Source: SG8-30 sp963695085
GTDB lineage: Bacteria; Pseudomonadota; Gammaproteobacteria; Steroidobacterales; Steroidobacteraceae
DNA length: 64,000 nt
Reading direction: 5' to 3'
Assembly (NCBI GenBank): GCA_963695085.1
Contig: CAVOFV010000001.1
Location: 248,001-312,000 of the forward strand
A program made the position numbers and the translations under genes. Under the pieces are notes generated by a model. The model was not told the DNA's origin. It did not search any database and saw nothing but the letters and a program-made list of their open reading frames with translations. This document shows positions 17,505 through 25,394 of this stretch, one piece after another. The stretch's first letter is position 1. Every line of letters starts with the position of its first letter.

Positions 17505-17972
17505 ATGACAAACAAGTCGAGTCATCGAAAGAGCTTCAGAGATATTAGCCTGATCTTGACCGGTGTTGTTTTGGCACTTGTCTACTGGTTGGTAGACGCA
17601 CTGATAGACACCTTCGTCCATCGAGAAGGTGGTTTGCTGGGAACCCTATTCCCTGGTGACCCAAAAGAACTGTGGATGCGAGCGGTAACGTCTAGCTTGT
17701 TGGTAGCCATGGGGGCTTATGCGCATTCAACCAATAAATTGAGGAGATCCGAGGCAGCGCGACTCAAGCTTCAACTGACACTCGACGAGTCCCTCACGCG
17801 ACTATTGAGCGGATTCATCCCCATATGCGCAAACTGCAAGAACATACGTGAAGAGGATGGCACGTGGACTCAAATAGAGAATTACATACAGAGCCACTCT
17901 GAAGCCAAGTTTTCCCATGGTGTCTGTCAAGAGTGTATGAAGCTTCTGTACCCAGACTATGCTGAAAAATAG
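17505..17972 (+). CDS. two-span membrane protein with CxxC...CxxC tail (155 aa)
   Basis: Two hydrophobic segments (about residues 14-35 and 60-76) are followed by a short coiled segment and a C-terminal zinc-ribbon-like tail: GFIPICANCKNIREEDGTW and HGVCQECMKLLYPDY (Cys108, Cys111, Cys141, Cys144). This tail is common at the end of bacterial signalling proteins (after HAMP, PAS or receiver domains), where it probably binds a metal. Here it is attached only to a small membrane anchor, with no kinase or output domain. The gene is visibly more A+T-rich than its surroundings, suggesting transfer. ATG 17505 has an AGAAGG Shine-Dalgarno. Confidence 0.75.
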   Translation: MTNKSSHRKSFRDISLILTGVVLALVYWLVDALIDTFVHREGGLLGTLFPGDPKELWMRAVTSSLLVAMGAYAHSTNKLRRSEAARLKLQLTLDESLTRLLSGFIPICANCKNIREEDGTWTQIENYIQSHSEAKFSHGVCQECMKLLYPDYAEK

Positions 17973-18018
17973 CAACGGCGCAATCTGGATGCAGCGTTAG
18001 GTCCGCCAGGCGAACGGA

Positions 18019-18050
18019 CAGAAACAAAGACCCCGGCGCGGGGCCGGCCC
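18019..18050 (-). repeat. hairpin-only relative of the tRNA-fMet repeat, copy 9
   Basis: cagaaacaaagaccccggcg then cggggccggccc: the cagaaac flank and hairpin half of the repeat, without the acceptor-end block, 46 bases after the CxxC-tail gene. Confidence 0.65.
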
Positions 18051-18142
18051 ATGTCTGCTTCGGGTCGTTGGCAGCCGTGTCTGAACGACCTGACCGGCTC
18101 AGCTGTCACGGCGGTTTTCGACCGGCACCGACTAGTCGCGAA

Positions 18143-18628
18143 CTAATTGTCTGTCCCTGGGGCTTCGCGAAGCTCATCGACCGGAGAGTGCGCCCGTAAC
18201 GCAGATATTCTCCAATCGCCGCTACTCCTGGTCACTACCCATGTCCCGCGCGCCTTTCGAGATTCCAGAACTTCGTTTGTCTCCGAGTGAATTCCGCTTG
18301 TCGTCGTAGCAACGTTTAGCAGCGCGATATCGGGACTCAGAATGCGAAGAGACTCAACCGATATTGAAATAACTCGGCCACCATTGATTTTCGAGAAATA
18401 GACGTTCCACCACGCCTCAATTGCCGCTCGCCCGGCAATTCTGGGCTGGATGCCGACAATCATGTCGGCATCGTCAGCGATTAAGTCCGCTAGGCATTCA
18501 GCATCATGAGACTGCCAAGTCTCCACATACTTGTTGACGAATTCCTCTAGCTGAGTTGATTCAGCCGTCTGGGCAAGCGCACTGCTTGCGGCAAGAAGTA
18601 ACAAGGCTAATGGCAAAATACGCTTCAT
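18143..18628 (-). CDS. exported SnoaL/DUF4440-like protein (161 aa)
   Basis: A signal peptide MKRILPLALLLLAASSALA|Q (residues 1-19) is followed by an NTF2-like domain similar to the SgcJ/EcaC-type family: FVNKYVETWQSHDAECLADLIADDADM, then GRAAIEAWWNVYF, and an ending GTWVVTRSSGDWRISALRAHS. It is the second NTF2-like protein in the island but is not a close copy of the first. A periplasmic binding or isomerase-like role is possible; the ligand is unknown. It lies between repeat copy 9 and the IS30-type element. Confidence 0.8.
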   Translation of the reverse strand: MKRILPLALLLLAASSALAQTAESTQLEEFVNKYVETWQSHDAECLADLIADDADMIVGIQPRIAGRAAIEAWWNVYFSKINGGRVISISVESLRILSPDIALLNVATTTSGIHSETNEVLESRKARGTWVVTRSSGDWRISALRAHSPVDELREAPGTDN

Positions 18629-18731
18629 TACCTATCGAATCATACACTCACAATAGTGATGCGGTAGACCGTCTGGAATGGGTCAATTGCAGCCGCCTTG
18701 CTGCGCTGCGAGATGATGTCCGCTATGGGCT

Positions 18732-19961
18732 GCGGATTCAACCGGTCGACGCAACACATTGGCCAAAACGCTCTGCCGGTGTCTCGAAGCCGAGGGTCTG
18801 CCTTGGGCGTTCGTTCAGCCGTCTAGCAATGGCGTTGAGCGTGTTCTGATGAACGGTCGAGAGATCGATGCCCTTGGGGAAGTACTGCCGCAGCAGCCCG
18901 TTGGTGTTCTCGTTCGAGCCGCGCTGCCACGGGCTGCTGCGGATCGCAGAAGTAGACCTGGATGTCGGTCGCCAGCGTGAACCGCTTGTGATCGGCCATC
19001 TCCTTGCCGCGGTCCCAGGTCAGCGATCGGTAGAGCTCGCGCGGCAGCTTGTGCGCCTGCTTGATCAGCGCGTTGACGACGGTCTCGCGTGTCCTTGCTC
19101 GGCCACCTTGACGAGCATCACGTAGCGCGTCTGGCGCTCGACCAGGGTGGCGATCTGGCTGTTGTGACTGCCGAAGAGCAGGTCGCCTTCCCAGTGCCCG
19201 GGCACGGCCCGGTCCTCGACCTCGGCTGGCCGCTCGCGGATCGAGACCGTGTCGGTGATCCGGCCATGGTCGGGCGTCTTCTGCGTGTGATGCCGCGAGC
19301 GGCGCATCCCGCGGCTGCGCCGCAGATGCTGCAACAGCTCCTTCTTCAGCGCCCCACGGGCCTGGATGAACAGGGTGCGGTAGATGGTCTCGTGGGACAC
19401 CTGGCGGCTCTCGTCGTCCGGGTAGGTACGCTTCAGCCACCCGGCGATCTGCTCTGGCGACCACTCGAGCTGCAGCTTCTGCGCCACCAGGCGCGCCAGT
19501 GCAGGGTGGAGTATCAGTTTACAGCGCTTCGGCCGTCGCGCCCGGTCCCACGCGGCCTCATCGGCGGTACTCGCCCGATACGCTTGCCGGCCACCGTTAC
19601 GGTCGATCTCCCGACTTACGGTACTCACCGCCCGGTCTAGCGAGACCGCGATCCTGCGCACTGACAGGCCAGCCATCAGGCCGCGGGAGATCTCCTCCCG
19701 CTCCGCCAGCGTCAGCGCCAGACGGGACCGACGCCGCGGTGGCGGACGGATACCGCCGGTCCTGGCCAGCATGCCCTGCACCGTCGTGTGGTGCCGATCA
19801 AACAGGCGGTTTATCGAGTTCAGTGACTCGCCACGCCGCCAGCGTTCCCACATCAGCGCCTTGTCGGCTTCGGTGTAGTGAATCCGCGTGCGATATCCCA
19901 TCTGCAACATCCCCCCCGCGACCTCGCGAGCTTAGGTGTTGCATCGATCATATGAATCCGC
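18732..19961 (-). mobile_element. IS30-family insertion sequence (decayed)
   Basis: An element of about 1.23 kb bounded by imperfect terminal inverted repeats of 26 bases: 18732-18757 (starting gcggattca, ending gcaacac) and 19936-19961 (starting gtgttgc, ending gaatccgc), 21 of 26 matching by my count. It contains a single IS30-type transposase gene whose stop codon lies inside the left inverted repeat, as is common in IS30 relatives. No clear target duplication was seen; IS30 duplications are only 2-3 bases. The right end lies about 20 bases from the terminator of tRNA-fMet. Confidence 0.85.
18738..19910 (-). pseudogene. IS30-family transposase, multiply frameshifted
   Basis: The N-terminal helix-turn-helix region (MGYRTRIHYTEADKALMWERW, LTLAEREEISRGLMAGLSVRRIA) and the start of the DDE core (GHWEGDLLFGSHNSQIATLVE, first Asp) are in one frame. 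The frame is lost near VKVAEQG (about 19100). After two +1 shifts, ETVVNALIKQAHKLPRELY then SLTWDRGKEMADHKRF (second Asp region) continues. A third +1 shift near 18945 leads to SPWQRGSNENTNGLLRQYFP (catalytic Glu region) and the normal ending LGFETPAERFGQCVASTG. With the three extra bases removed a transposase of about 389 aa results, the usual size. All parts are well conserved, so inactivation is recent or the sequence has errors. Confidence 0.85.
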
Positions 19962-19980
19962 GTCGATAACGGAAACACGC

Positions 19981-20039
19981 CAGAAACAGAAACCCCGGCG
20001 CAAGGCCGGGGTTCCGTTTCGATGATTGGTAGCGGGGGC
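19981..20039 (-). repeat. parental copy (10) of the repeat: tRNA-fMet acceptor end, trailer and terminator
   Basis: The genuine context from which the other copies appear to derive. On the minus strand the last bases of tRNA-fMet (gcccccgctacca), trailer atcatcg, and the hairpin with its T-rich tail are continuous. 54 of 59 positions match copy 1 about 7 kb away. Confidence 0.85.
19984..20013 (-). terminator. Rho-independent terminator after tRNA-fMet
   Basis: On the minus strand the stem aaccccggc / gccggggtt (9 bp, 5-base loop) is followed by the T-rich tail tctgtttctg. It begins 14 bases after the tRNA 3' end. Confidence 0.75.
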
Positions 20040-20103
20040 AGGATTTGAACCTGCGACCTTCGGGTTATGAGCCCGACGAGCTGCCAGACTGCTCCACCCC
20101 GCA
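20027..20103 (-). tRNA. initiator tRNA-fMet (CAT)
   Basis: 77 bases with encoded CCA. The anticodon loop is CTCATAA on a stem closed by three consecutive G:C pairs (GGG/CCC), the hallmark of initiator tRNA. D-arm TGGAGCAG and T-arm GGTTCAAATCC are recognisable. The acceptor stem pairs G2-G7 with C66-C71. Position 1:72 is unpaired (T:T by my reading), consistent with an initiator, where C1:A72 is usual. It lies about 42 bases after the nuoN stop on the same strand and may be cotranscribed with the nuo operon. Confidence 0.95.
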
Positions 20104-20145
20104 ACTGAACCGTGGATTTTACGGGCTCGTGCGGTGCAAAGCAAA

Positions 20146-21591
20146 CTAACCTGGAAGCACGGCCGCGCACAGCTGCAGCAGCCAGCCCGGCATGACCCCC
20201 AGCCACAGCACGGCCAGCGCATTGGCGCTCAGGACCCAGCGGAATCCGGCGCCAGCCTCGATCGGCTCCTGCCCTGCCGGCGCGTCGAAGTACATCAGCT
20301 TGACGACCCGCAGGTAGTAGTAGGCGCCCAACACCGAGAACAGCACCGCAGCGACTGCCAACGATGTCATCCCGATGTCCAGGACTGCCGAGATTACCTG
20401 CACCTTGGCCCAGAACCCGACCATCGGCGGCACTCCGGCCGAGCCGAACATCAGTACCAGCATCATGAAGGCAAACCACGGGCTGCGGCGGTTGAGGCCC
20501 CGGAAGTCGTCCAGCTCGTCGGCCTCGAAGCCCTGCCGCGACAGCAGCAGGATCATGCCGAACGACCCGGTCGCCATGATCACGTAGGTCAGCGTGTAGA
20601 ACATCGCCGCCTGGTATCCCTCGGCGGTGCCGGCCAGGACGCCGAGCAGGATGAAGCCGACGTGCGAGATGGTCGAATAGGCCAGCATGCGCTTGATGTT
20701 GGTCTGCGCGATGGCGACGACGTTGCCGAGCGCCATGGACAGCACGGACAGCACGATCAGCATGTCCTGCCAGGCATCGACGAGCCCGCCAAGCCCCTCC
20801 GCCAGCACCCGCATCGCGAGCGCGAACGACGCGATCTTCGGCGCCGAGCCGAGGAACAGCGTGACGGCGGTTGGCGCACCGTGATATATATCCGGCAACC
20901 ACATGTGGAACGGCACCGCGCCGAACTTGAAGGCGATGCCGACCACGATGAACACCAGCCCGAACAGCAGGCCGATGTCGTCCGGGCCATAGCCGCTGAC
21001 GCCGCGCGCCAGCCAGTCGAGCCGGAACGTGCCGGTCACGCCGTACACGATCGAGATGCCGTACAGCAGCACGCCCGAGGCCATGGCGCCCAGCACGAAG
21101 TATTTCATCGCCGACTCGGCGGCGATGCCGTTGTCGCGGTCAAACGCGACCATCGCGTACAGCGACAGCGACAGGATCTCGATGCCGAGGTACATGCTCA
21201 GCAGGCTGCCGGCCGAGATCATGACGTTGATGCCGAGCACGGCGAACAGCGCCAGCACGAAGTACTCGCCTTTGAACAGGCCACGCTTCTCGAGGTAATC
21301 GCGCGAGTACAGCAGCGCGACGGCGACGACCGGGTAGTTGACCAGCTTCAGCACCGTGCCCATGGGATCGGCGACATAGTGGCCGAACAGCACGACGCTG
21401 CGCCCGCCCCCGGCCAGCGACGAGGTCACGAATGCCGCGCCGGCCAGCGTCACCAGACTCAGCAGGTACGTGATCCAGCGCCGCCTGTCGTCCAGGAACA
21501 CGTCCACCAGCAGCACGACGCAGGCCGCGCCCAGCAGGAAGATCTCCGCGCCGGCGGGTGCAAGGTCGGTCCAGTTGAGCACCTGGTTCAT
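20146..21591 (-). CDS. nuoN: NADH-quinone oxidoreductase subunit N
   Basis: 481 aa, an antiporter-like membrane subunit of respiratory complex I that contributes to proton pumping in the distal membrane arm. About 14 membrane helices. The family motifs include the lysine-bearing KYFVLGAMASGVLLYGIS helix, FKFGAVPFHMWLPDIYHGAPT, and SAPKIASFA, with the conserved Lys residues of the proton channel. It is the last gene of the nuo operon. ATG 21591 starts shortly after the nuoM stop (19-base gap). Full length for the family. tRNA-fMet follows on the same strand. Confidence 0.95.
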   Translation of the reverse strand: MNQVLNWTDLAPAGAEIFLLGAACVVLLVDVFLDDRRRWITYLLSLVTLAGAAFVTSSLAGGGRSVVLFGHYVADPMGTVLKLVNYPVVAVALLYSRDYLEKRGLFKGEYFVLALFAVLGINVMISAGSLLSMYLGIEILSLSLYAMVAFDRDNGIAAESAMKYFVLGAMASGVLLYGISIVYGVTGTFRLDWLARGVSGYGPDDIGLLFGLVFIVVGIAFKFGAVPFHMWLPDIYHGAPTAVTLFLGSAPKIASFALAMRVLAEGLGGLVDAWQDMLIVLSVLSMALGNVVAIAQTNIKRMLAYSTISHVGFILLGVLAGTAEGYQAAMFYTLTYVIMATGSFGMILLLSRQGFEADELDDFRGLNRRSPWFAFMMLVLMFGSAGVPPMVGFWAKVQVISAVLDIGMTSLAVAAVLFSVLGAYYYLRVVKLMYFDAPAGQEPIEAGAGFRWVLSANALAVLWLGVMPGWLLQLCAAVLPG

Positions 21592-21610
21592 CTCATTGTC
21601 GCCCGCGCAC

Positions 21611-23125
21611 TCACAGCTTGGTGACCTGCAGCTGCTCGACCAGCAGTTCGACCGTCGGGCGCATCACCTCGAGCAGCGGTGCCGGCCACACGCCGATCAG
21701 CAGTACGGCCGCAGCCAGCACGGCCAGCACCGCGAACTCGCGCCGGTTGAGGTCCTTGAGCGATGCCACACCGTCGTTGCCGACCTCGCCCCACACCACG
21801 CGCTTGACCAGCCACAGCGTGTAGGCCGCACCGAGTATCAGTGTCGTCGCGGCGACGAACGCGTACCAGAAATTGGCCTTGAAGCTGGCAATGATCACCA
21901 GGAACTCGCCGACGAAACCCGAGGTGCCCGGCAGGCCGGCGTTGGCCATCGCAAACAGCACCATGAAGAATGCGAACACGGGCATGGTGTTGACCACGCC
22001 GCCGTAGGCGTCGATGTCGCGCGTGTGCAGCCGGTCGTACAGCACGCCGACGCACAGGAACAGCGCCGCCGAGATCAGTCCGTGCGAGACCATCTGCACC
22101 ATCGCGCCGTCGATGCCCATCGCCGCGCCGCGGTAGGAGCCGGTGGCCTGCACGATGTCGAAGGCCAGGAAGCAGCCGAGCGTCACGAAGCCCATGTGCG
22201 CGATCGAGGAGTACGCGATCAGTTTCTTCATGTCGTTCTGCACCAGCGCGACGAAGCCGATGTAGGCGATCGCGATCAGCGACAGCGAGATCACCAGCCA
22301 GTCGAGTTCGCGGCTCGCGTCCGGCGTGATCGGCAGGCTGAAGCGCAGGAAGCCGTAGCCGCCCATCTTCAGCATGATCGCGGCCAGGATCACCGAGCCG
22401 CCGGTCGGCGCCTCGACGTGCGCGTCGGGCAGCCAGGTGTGCACCGGCCACATCGGGATCTTGACGGCAAAGGCCGCGAAGAACGCCATGAAGATCAGCA
22501 GCTGCTCGGTCATGCCGATCGGCAGGCGTTGCATTGCCGCGATCTCATAGCTGCCGCCCTTGAGGTACAGGTAGATCAGCGCGACCAGCATGAACACCGA
22601 GCCGAGGAACGTGTACAGGAAGAACTTGATGGTCGCATAGACGCGCCGCGGGCCGCCCCAGACCCCGATGATGATGAACATCGGGATCAGCATCGCCTCC
22701 CAGAACATGTAGAACAGCAGCGCGTCGAGCGAAGCGAACACGCCGATCATCAGGCCTTCCAGGAGCAGGAAGGCCGCGAAGTAGTGCGCCGGCTTGCTCT
22801 CGATGGCATTCCAGCCGGCGATCACCACCAGCGGCGTCATGAACGCGGTCAGCACGACCAGCGGCAGTGCGATGCCGTCCACGCCGAGGTGGTACCAGGC
22901 GTTGATGCGGACGATCCACGTTGCGCGCTCGACGAACTGCATGGCCGCGGTGCCGGTGTCGAAGTCCGCCCACAGTGGCACGCACAGCGCGAACGTCGCG
23001 ACCGATACGGCCAGCGCGGTCCAGCGCGCCGCGGCGGCCTGACGCTCGCCCAGCGCCAGCACGACCAGGCCGCCACCGATGGGCAGCCAGATCAGCCAGC
23101 TCAGCAACGGGATCCCTGCGCTCAT
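21611..23125 (-). CDS. nuoM: NADH-quinone oxidoreductase subunit M
   Basis: 504 aa, an antiporter-like proton-pumping subunit of complex I, with about 14 membrane helices. Key motifs: FYMFWEAMLIPMFIIIGVWG with the conserved channel Glu, the Lys helix FFAAFAVKIPMWPVHTWLPDAHVEAPTGGSVILA, and the discontinuous helix around LIAYSSIAHMGFVTLG. The start is ATG 23125, which overlaps the end of nuoL by a few bases with a GGTGG ribosome site. An in-frame GTG at 23134 would add three residues. Complete and unbroken. Confidence 0.93.
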   Translation of the reverse strand: MSAGIPLLSWLIWLPIGGGLVVLALGERQAAAARWTALAVSVATFALCVPLWADFDTGTAAMQFVERATWIVRINAWYHLGVDGIALPLVVLTAFMTPLVVIAGWNAIESKPAHYFAAFLLLEGLMIGVFASLDALLFYMFWEAMLIPMFIIIGVWGGPRRVYATIKFFLYTFLGSVFMLVALIYLYLKGGSYEIAAMQRLPIGMTEQLLIFMAFFAAFAVKIPMWPVHTWLPDAHVEAPTGGSVILAAIMLKMGGYGFLRFSLPITPDASRELDWLVISLSLIAIAYIGFVALVQNDMKKLIAYSSIAHMGFVTLGCFLAFDIVQATGSYRGAAMGIDGAMVQMVSHGLISAALFLCVGVLYDRLHTRDIDAYGGVVNTMPVFAFFMVLFAMANAGLPGTSGFVGEFLVIIASFKANFWYAFVAATTLILGAAYTLWLVKRVVWGEVGNDGVASLKDLNRREFAVLAVLAAAVLLIGVWPAPLLEVMRPTVELLVEQLQVTKL

Positions 23126-23126
23126 C

Positions 23127-25087
23127 TCATCCACCGATGACCAGCCACGCCAGCAGCGCGGACAGCCCGATGATCATCGCCAGGGCGTAGTGATAGAGAT
23201 AGCCGGACTGCAGCTGCCTGACGACCGATGCGATGGCCTGCACCGCGCGCGCCGAGCCGTTCACCAGCACCCCGTCGATGACAGCTTCGTCTCCGCTCCT
23301 CCACAGGCTCTGGCCGAAGCTGCGCGCGCCGACCGCCACGACGTTTTCATTGAACCAGTCGAAGTAGTACTTGTTGTCGAGCAGCCGGTACGTGCGCGCG
23401 AAACGCGCCTGCAAGGCCGCCGGCAGCTCCGGCCGCTTCAGGTACAGGTACCAGGCGGTGGCCATGCCGGCCAGCGGCGAAATACGGCACCGGCGACGCC
23501 AGCCCATGCACCACGAACGCCAGCGCGCCATGGAAGTCTCCGGCGATCGAGGCCAGCGGCCCGTTTGGCGACTCGGCAATCGAGCCTTCGAAGAACTCGC
23601 CGAACATGACCGGGCCGACCGTCAGCCAGCCGATGACGAGCGAGGGTATCGCCAGCGCCACCAGCGGCAGGGTCACGACCAACGGGCTTTCGTGCAGCCG
23701 CTCACGGGTGTGTTCGTCCATTCGTTCCTTGCCATGGAAGGTGAGGAACAAGAGCCGGAAGCTGTACAGCGCGGTGACGAACACCCCCAGCAGCACGCAC
23801 ACAGTAGGCGTAGCGGGCGCCTTCGATGTTCGAGTGGCGCACCGCCTCGATGATGATGTCCTTGGAGAAGAAGCCCGACAGGCCCGGGAAGCCGATCAGC
23901 GCCAGCGTGCCGATCAGCGCCGTCCAGTAGGTGACCGGCAGGTACCTGCGCAGTCCGCCCATGCGACGCATGTCCTGCTCATGGTGCATGGCGATGATCA
24001 CCGAGCCGGCCGCCAGGAACAGCAGCGCCTTGAAGAACGCATGTGTCACCAGGTGGAAAATGCCCGCGCTGAACGCGCCGGCGCCGAGCGCGGCCGTCAT
24101 GTACCCCAGCTGTGACAGCGTCGAGTAGGCGATGACGCGCTTGATGTCGTTGTTGACGAGCCCGAGCAGCCCCATGGACAGCGCCGTCGTTGCACCGATG
24201 ATCAGCACGATTGACAGCGCCGAGACGGACAGCTCGAACAACGGCGACAGGCGCGCCACCATGAAGATGCCGGCCGTCACCATGGTCGCCGCGTGAATCA
24301 GTGCCGAGATCGGTGTCGGGCCTTCCATCGAATCCGGCAGCCACACGTGCAGCGGCACCTGCGCCGACTTGCCCATCGCGCCGACGAACAGGCACAGGCA
24401 GATGACCGTGATGGCCTTGGTCGGCTCGCCCGGCGTCAGGTACAGGTTGTTGCCGAGGATCATGTCGGTGCGCGCGAAGACCTCGGAATAATCCAGCGTG
24501 CCGGTGTAGTACGCGACGCCGGCGATGCCGAGGATGAAACCGAAGTCGCCGATGCGGTTGACGATGAACGCCTTGAGGCTGGCGAACACGGCGGTCGGCC
24601 GCCTGTACCAGAAGCCGATCAGCAGGTAGGAGACGAGTCCGACCGCTTCCCAGCCGAAGAACAGCTGCAGGAAGTTGTTGGACATGACCAGCATCAGCAT
24701 CGAGAACGTGAACAGCGAGATGTAGGCGAAGAAACGCTTGTAGCCCGGGTCGTCGCGCATGTAACCGATCGTGTAGACGTGCACCGCCAGCGACACGAAC
24801 GAGACGACCGTCATCATCAGCGCCGACAACCGGTCGATCAGGAAGCCGGCTTCCATCTGCACGCCGTCGCTGATGCCCCACACGTAGACCGTGCCGTCGA
24901 ACGGCGCCAGGCCATCCACCAGCAGCGCCTTGAGCACCCAGGCCGACAGTCCGAACGAGACCGCCACGCCCGCGACACACACGACATGCGAGCCGGTGCG
25001 CCCCAGCCAGCGACCGAGCAGCCCGGCGCCGAGCGCCGCCGCGAGCGGCGCGAGGACGATGGCCAGGTAGGTGTACTCGGTCGGCAT
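23127..25087 (-). pseudogene. nuoL: NADH-quinone oxidoreductase subunit L, split by two frameshifts
   Basis: NuoL carries the distal proton channel and the lateral helix of complex I. From ATG 25087 the first 420 or so residues are normal (FFGWEAVGLVSYLLIGFWY; MGKSAQVPLHVWLPDSMEGP; LIHAATMVTAG). The frame breaks near 23808 after NIEGARYAY. The next part, VCVLLGVFVTALYSFRLLFL to HGLASPVPYF, is one frame away. A second break near 23488 leads to PLAGMATAWYLYLKRPELP and the true C-terminus at 23127. Both breaks are net +1 (or -2). The full product would be about 650 aa, a normal NuoL size. All other nuo genes are intact, so sequencing or assembly error is more likely than loss. If real, complex I would be crippled. 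Confidence 0.85.
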
Positions 25088-25088
25088 G

Positions 25089-25394
25089 TCAACCCTTCAT
25101 CACGTCGAGTTCCTCGACGTTGATGGTCTGGCGCTGGCGGAACAGCACGACGAGGATCGCCAGCCCGATGGCTGCCTCCGCCGCGGCCACCGTCAGGATG
25201 AAGAACACGAACACCTGGCCGTCCAGGTTGCCGAGGAATCGCGAGAAGGCCACGAAGTTGAAGTTGACCGCCAGCAGCATCAGCTCGATGCACATCAGCA
25301 GCACGATGACGTTCTTGCGGTTGAGAAACACCCCCGCGACCGCGATGGCGAACAGGATGCCGGCCAGCACAAGGTAGTGCGAGAGCGTGATCAT
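25089..25394 (-). CDS. nuoK: NADH-quinone oxidoreductase subunit K
   Basis: 101 aa, exactly the usual size, with three membrane helices. Contains the two membrane glutamates characteristic of the family (MCIELMLLAVNFNFVAF and AAAEAAIGLAI), part of the proton path between the quinone site and the antiporter subunits. ATG 25394 overlaps the nuoJ stop (ATGA). The stop at 25089 is one base from the nuoL ATG. The protein starts MITLSHYLVLAGILFAIAVAG; the longer upstream frame is the shadow of nuoJ. Confidence 0.95.
   Translation of the reverse strand: MITLSHYLVLAGILFAIAVAGVFLNRKNVIVLLMCIELMLLAVNFNFVAFSRFLGNLDGQVFVFFILTVAAAEAAIGLAILVVLFRQRQTINVEELDVMKG

Noticed and set aside
17972..18010. Possible integron attC site (GTTAGGT core) after the CxxC-tail gene
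   Set aside because: The GTTRRRY-like core is present, but no matching RYYYAAC inverse core or long inverted repeats lie at the right distance, and the other cassette junctions lack such cores. The recurring element is the tRNA/terminator repeat instead.
12972..18050. CRISPR array
   Set aside because: The repeats are irregularly spaced (about 0.1 to 1.5 kb), diverged, and separated by genes rather than by uniform short spacers. There are no cas genes.
18721..19970. Target-site duplication flanking the IS30-type element
   Set aside because: Bases next to the two inverted repeats do not give a convincing duplication, and IS30 duplications of 2-3 bases cannot be judged by eye.
20134..23853. 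Long plus-strand open frames across nuoN, nuoM and nuoL
   Set aside because: They are antisense shadows of conserved membrane subunits, rich in Gln, His, Arg and Asp, with no recognisable domain.
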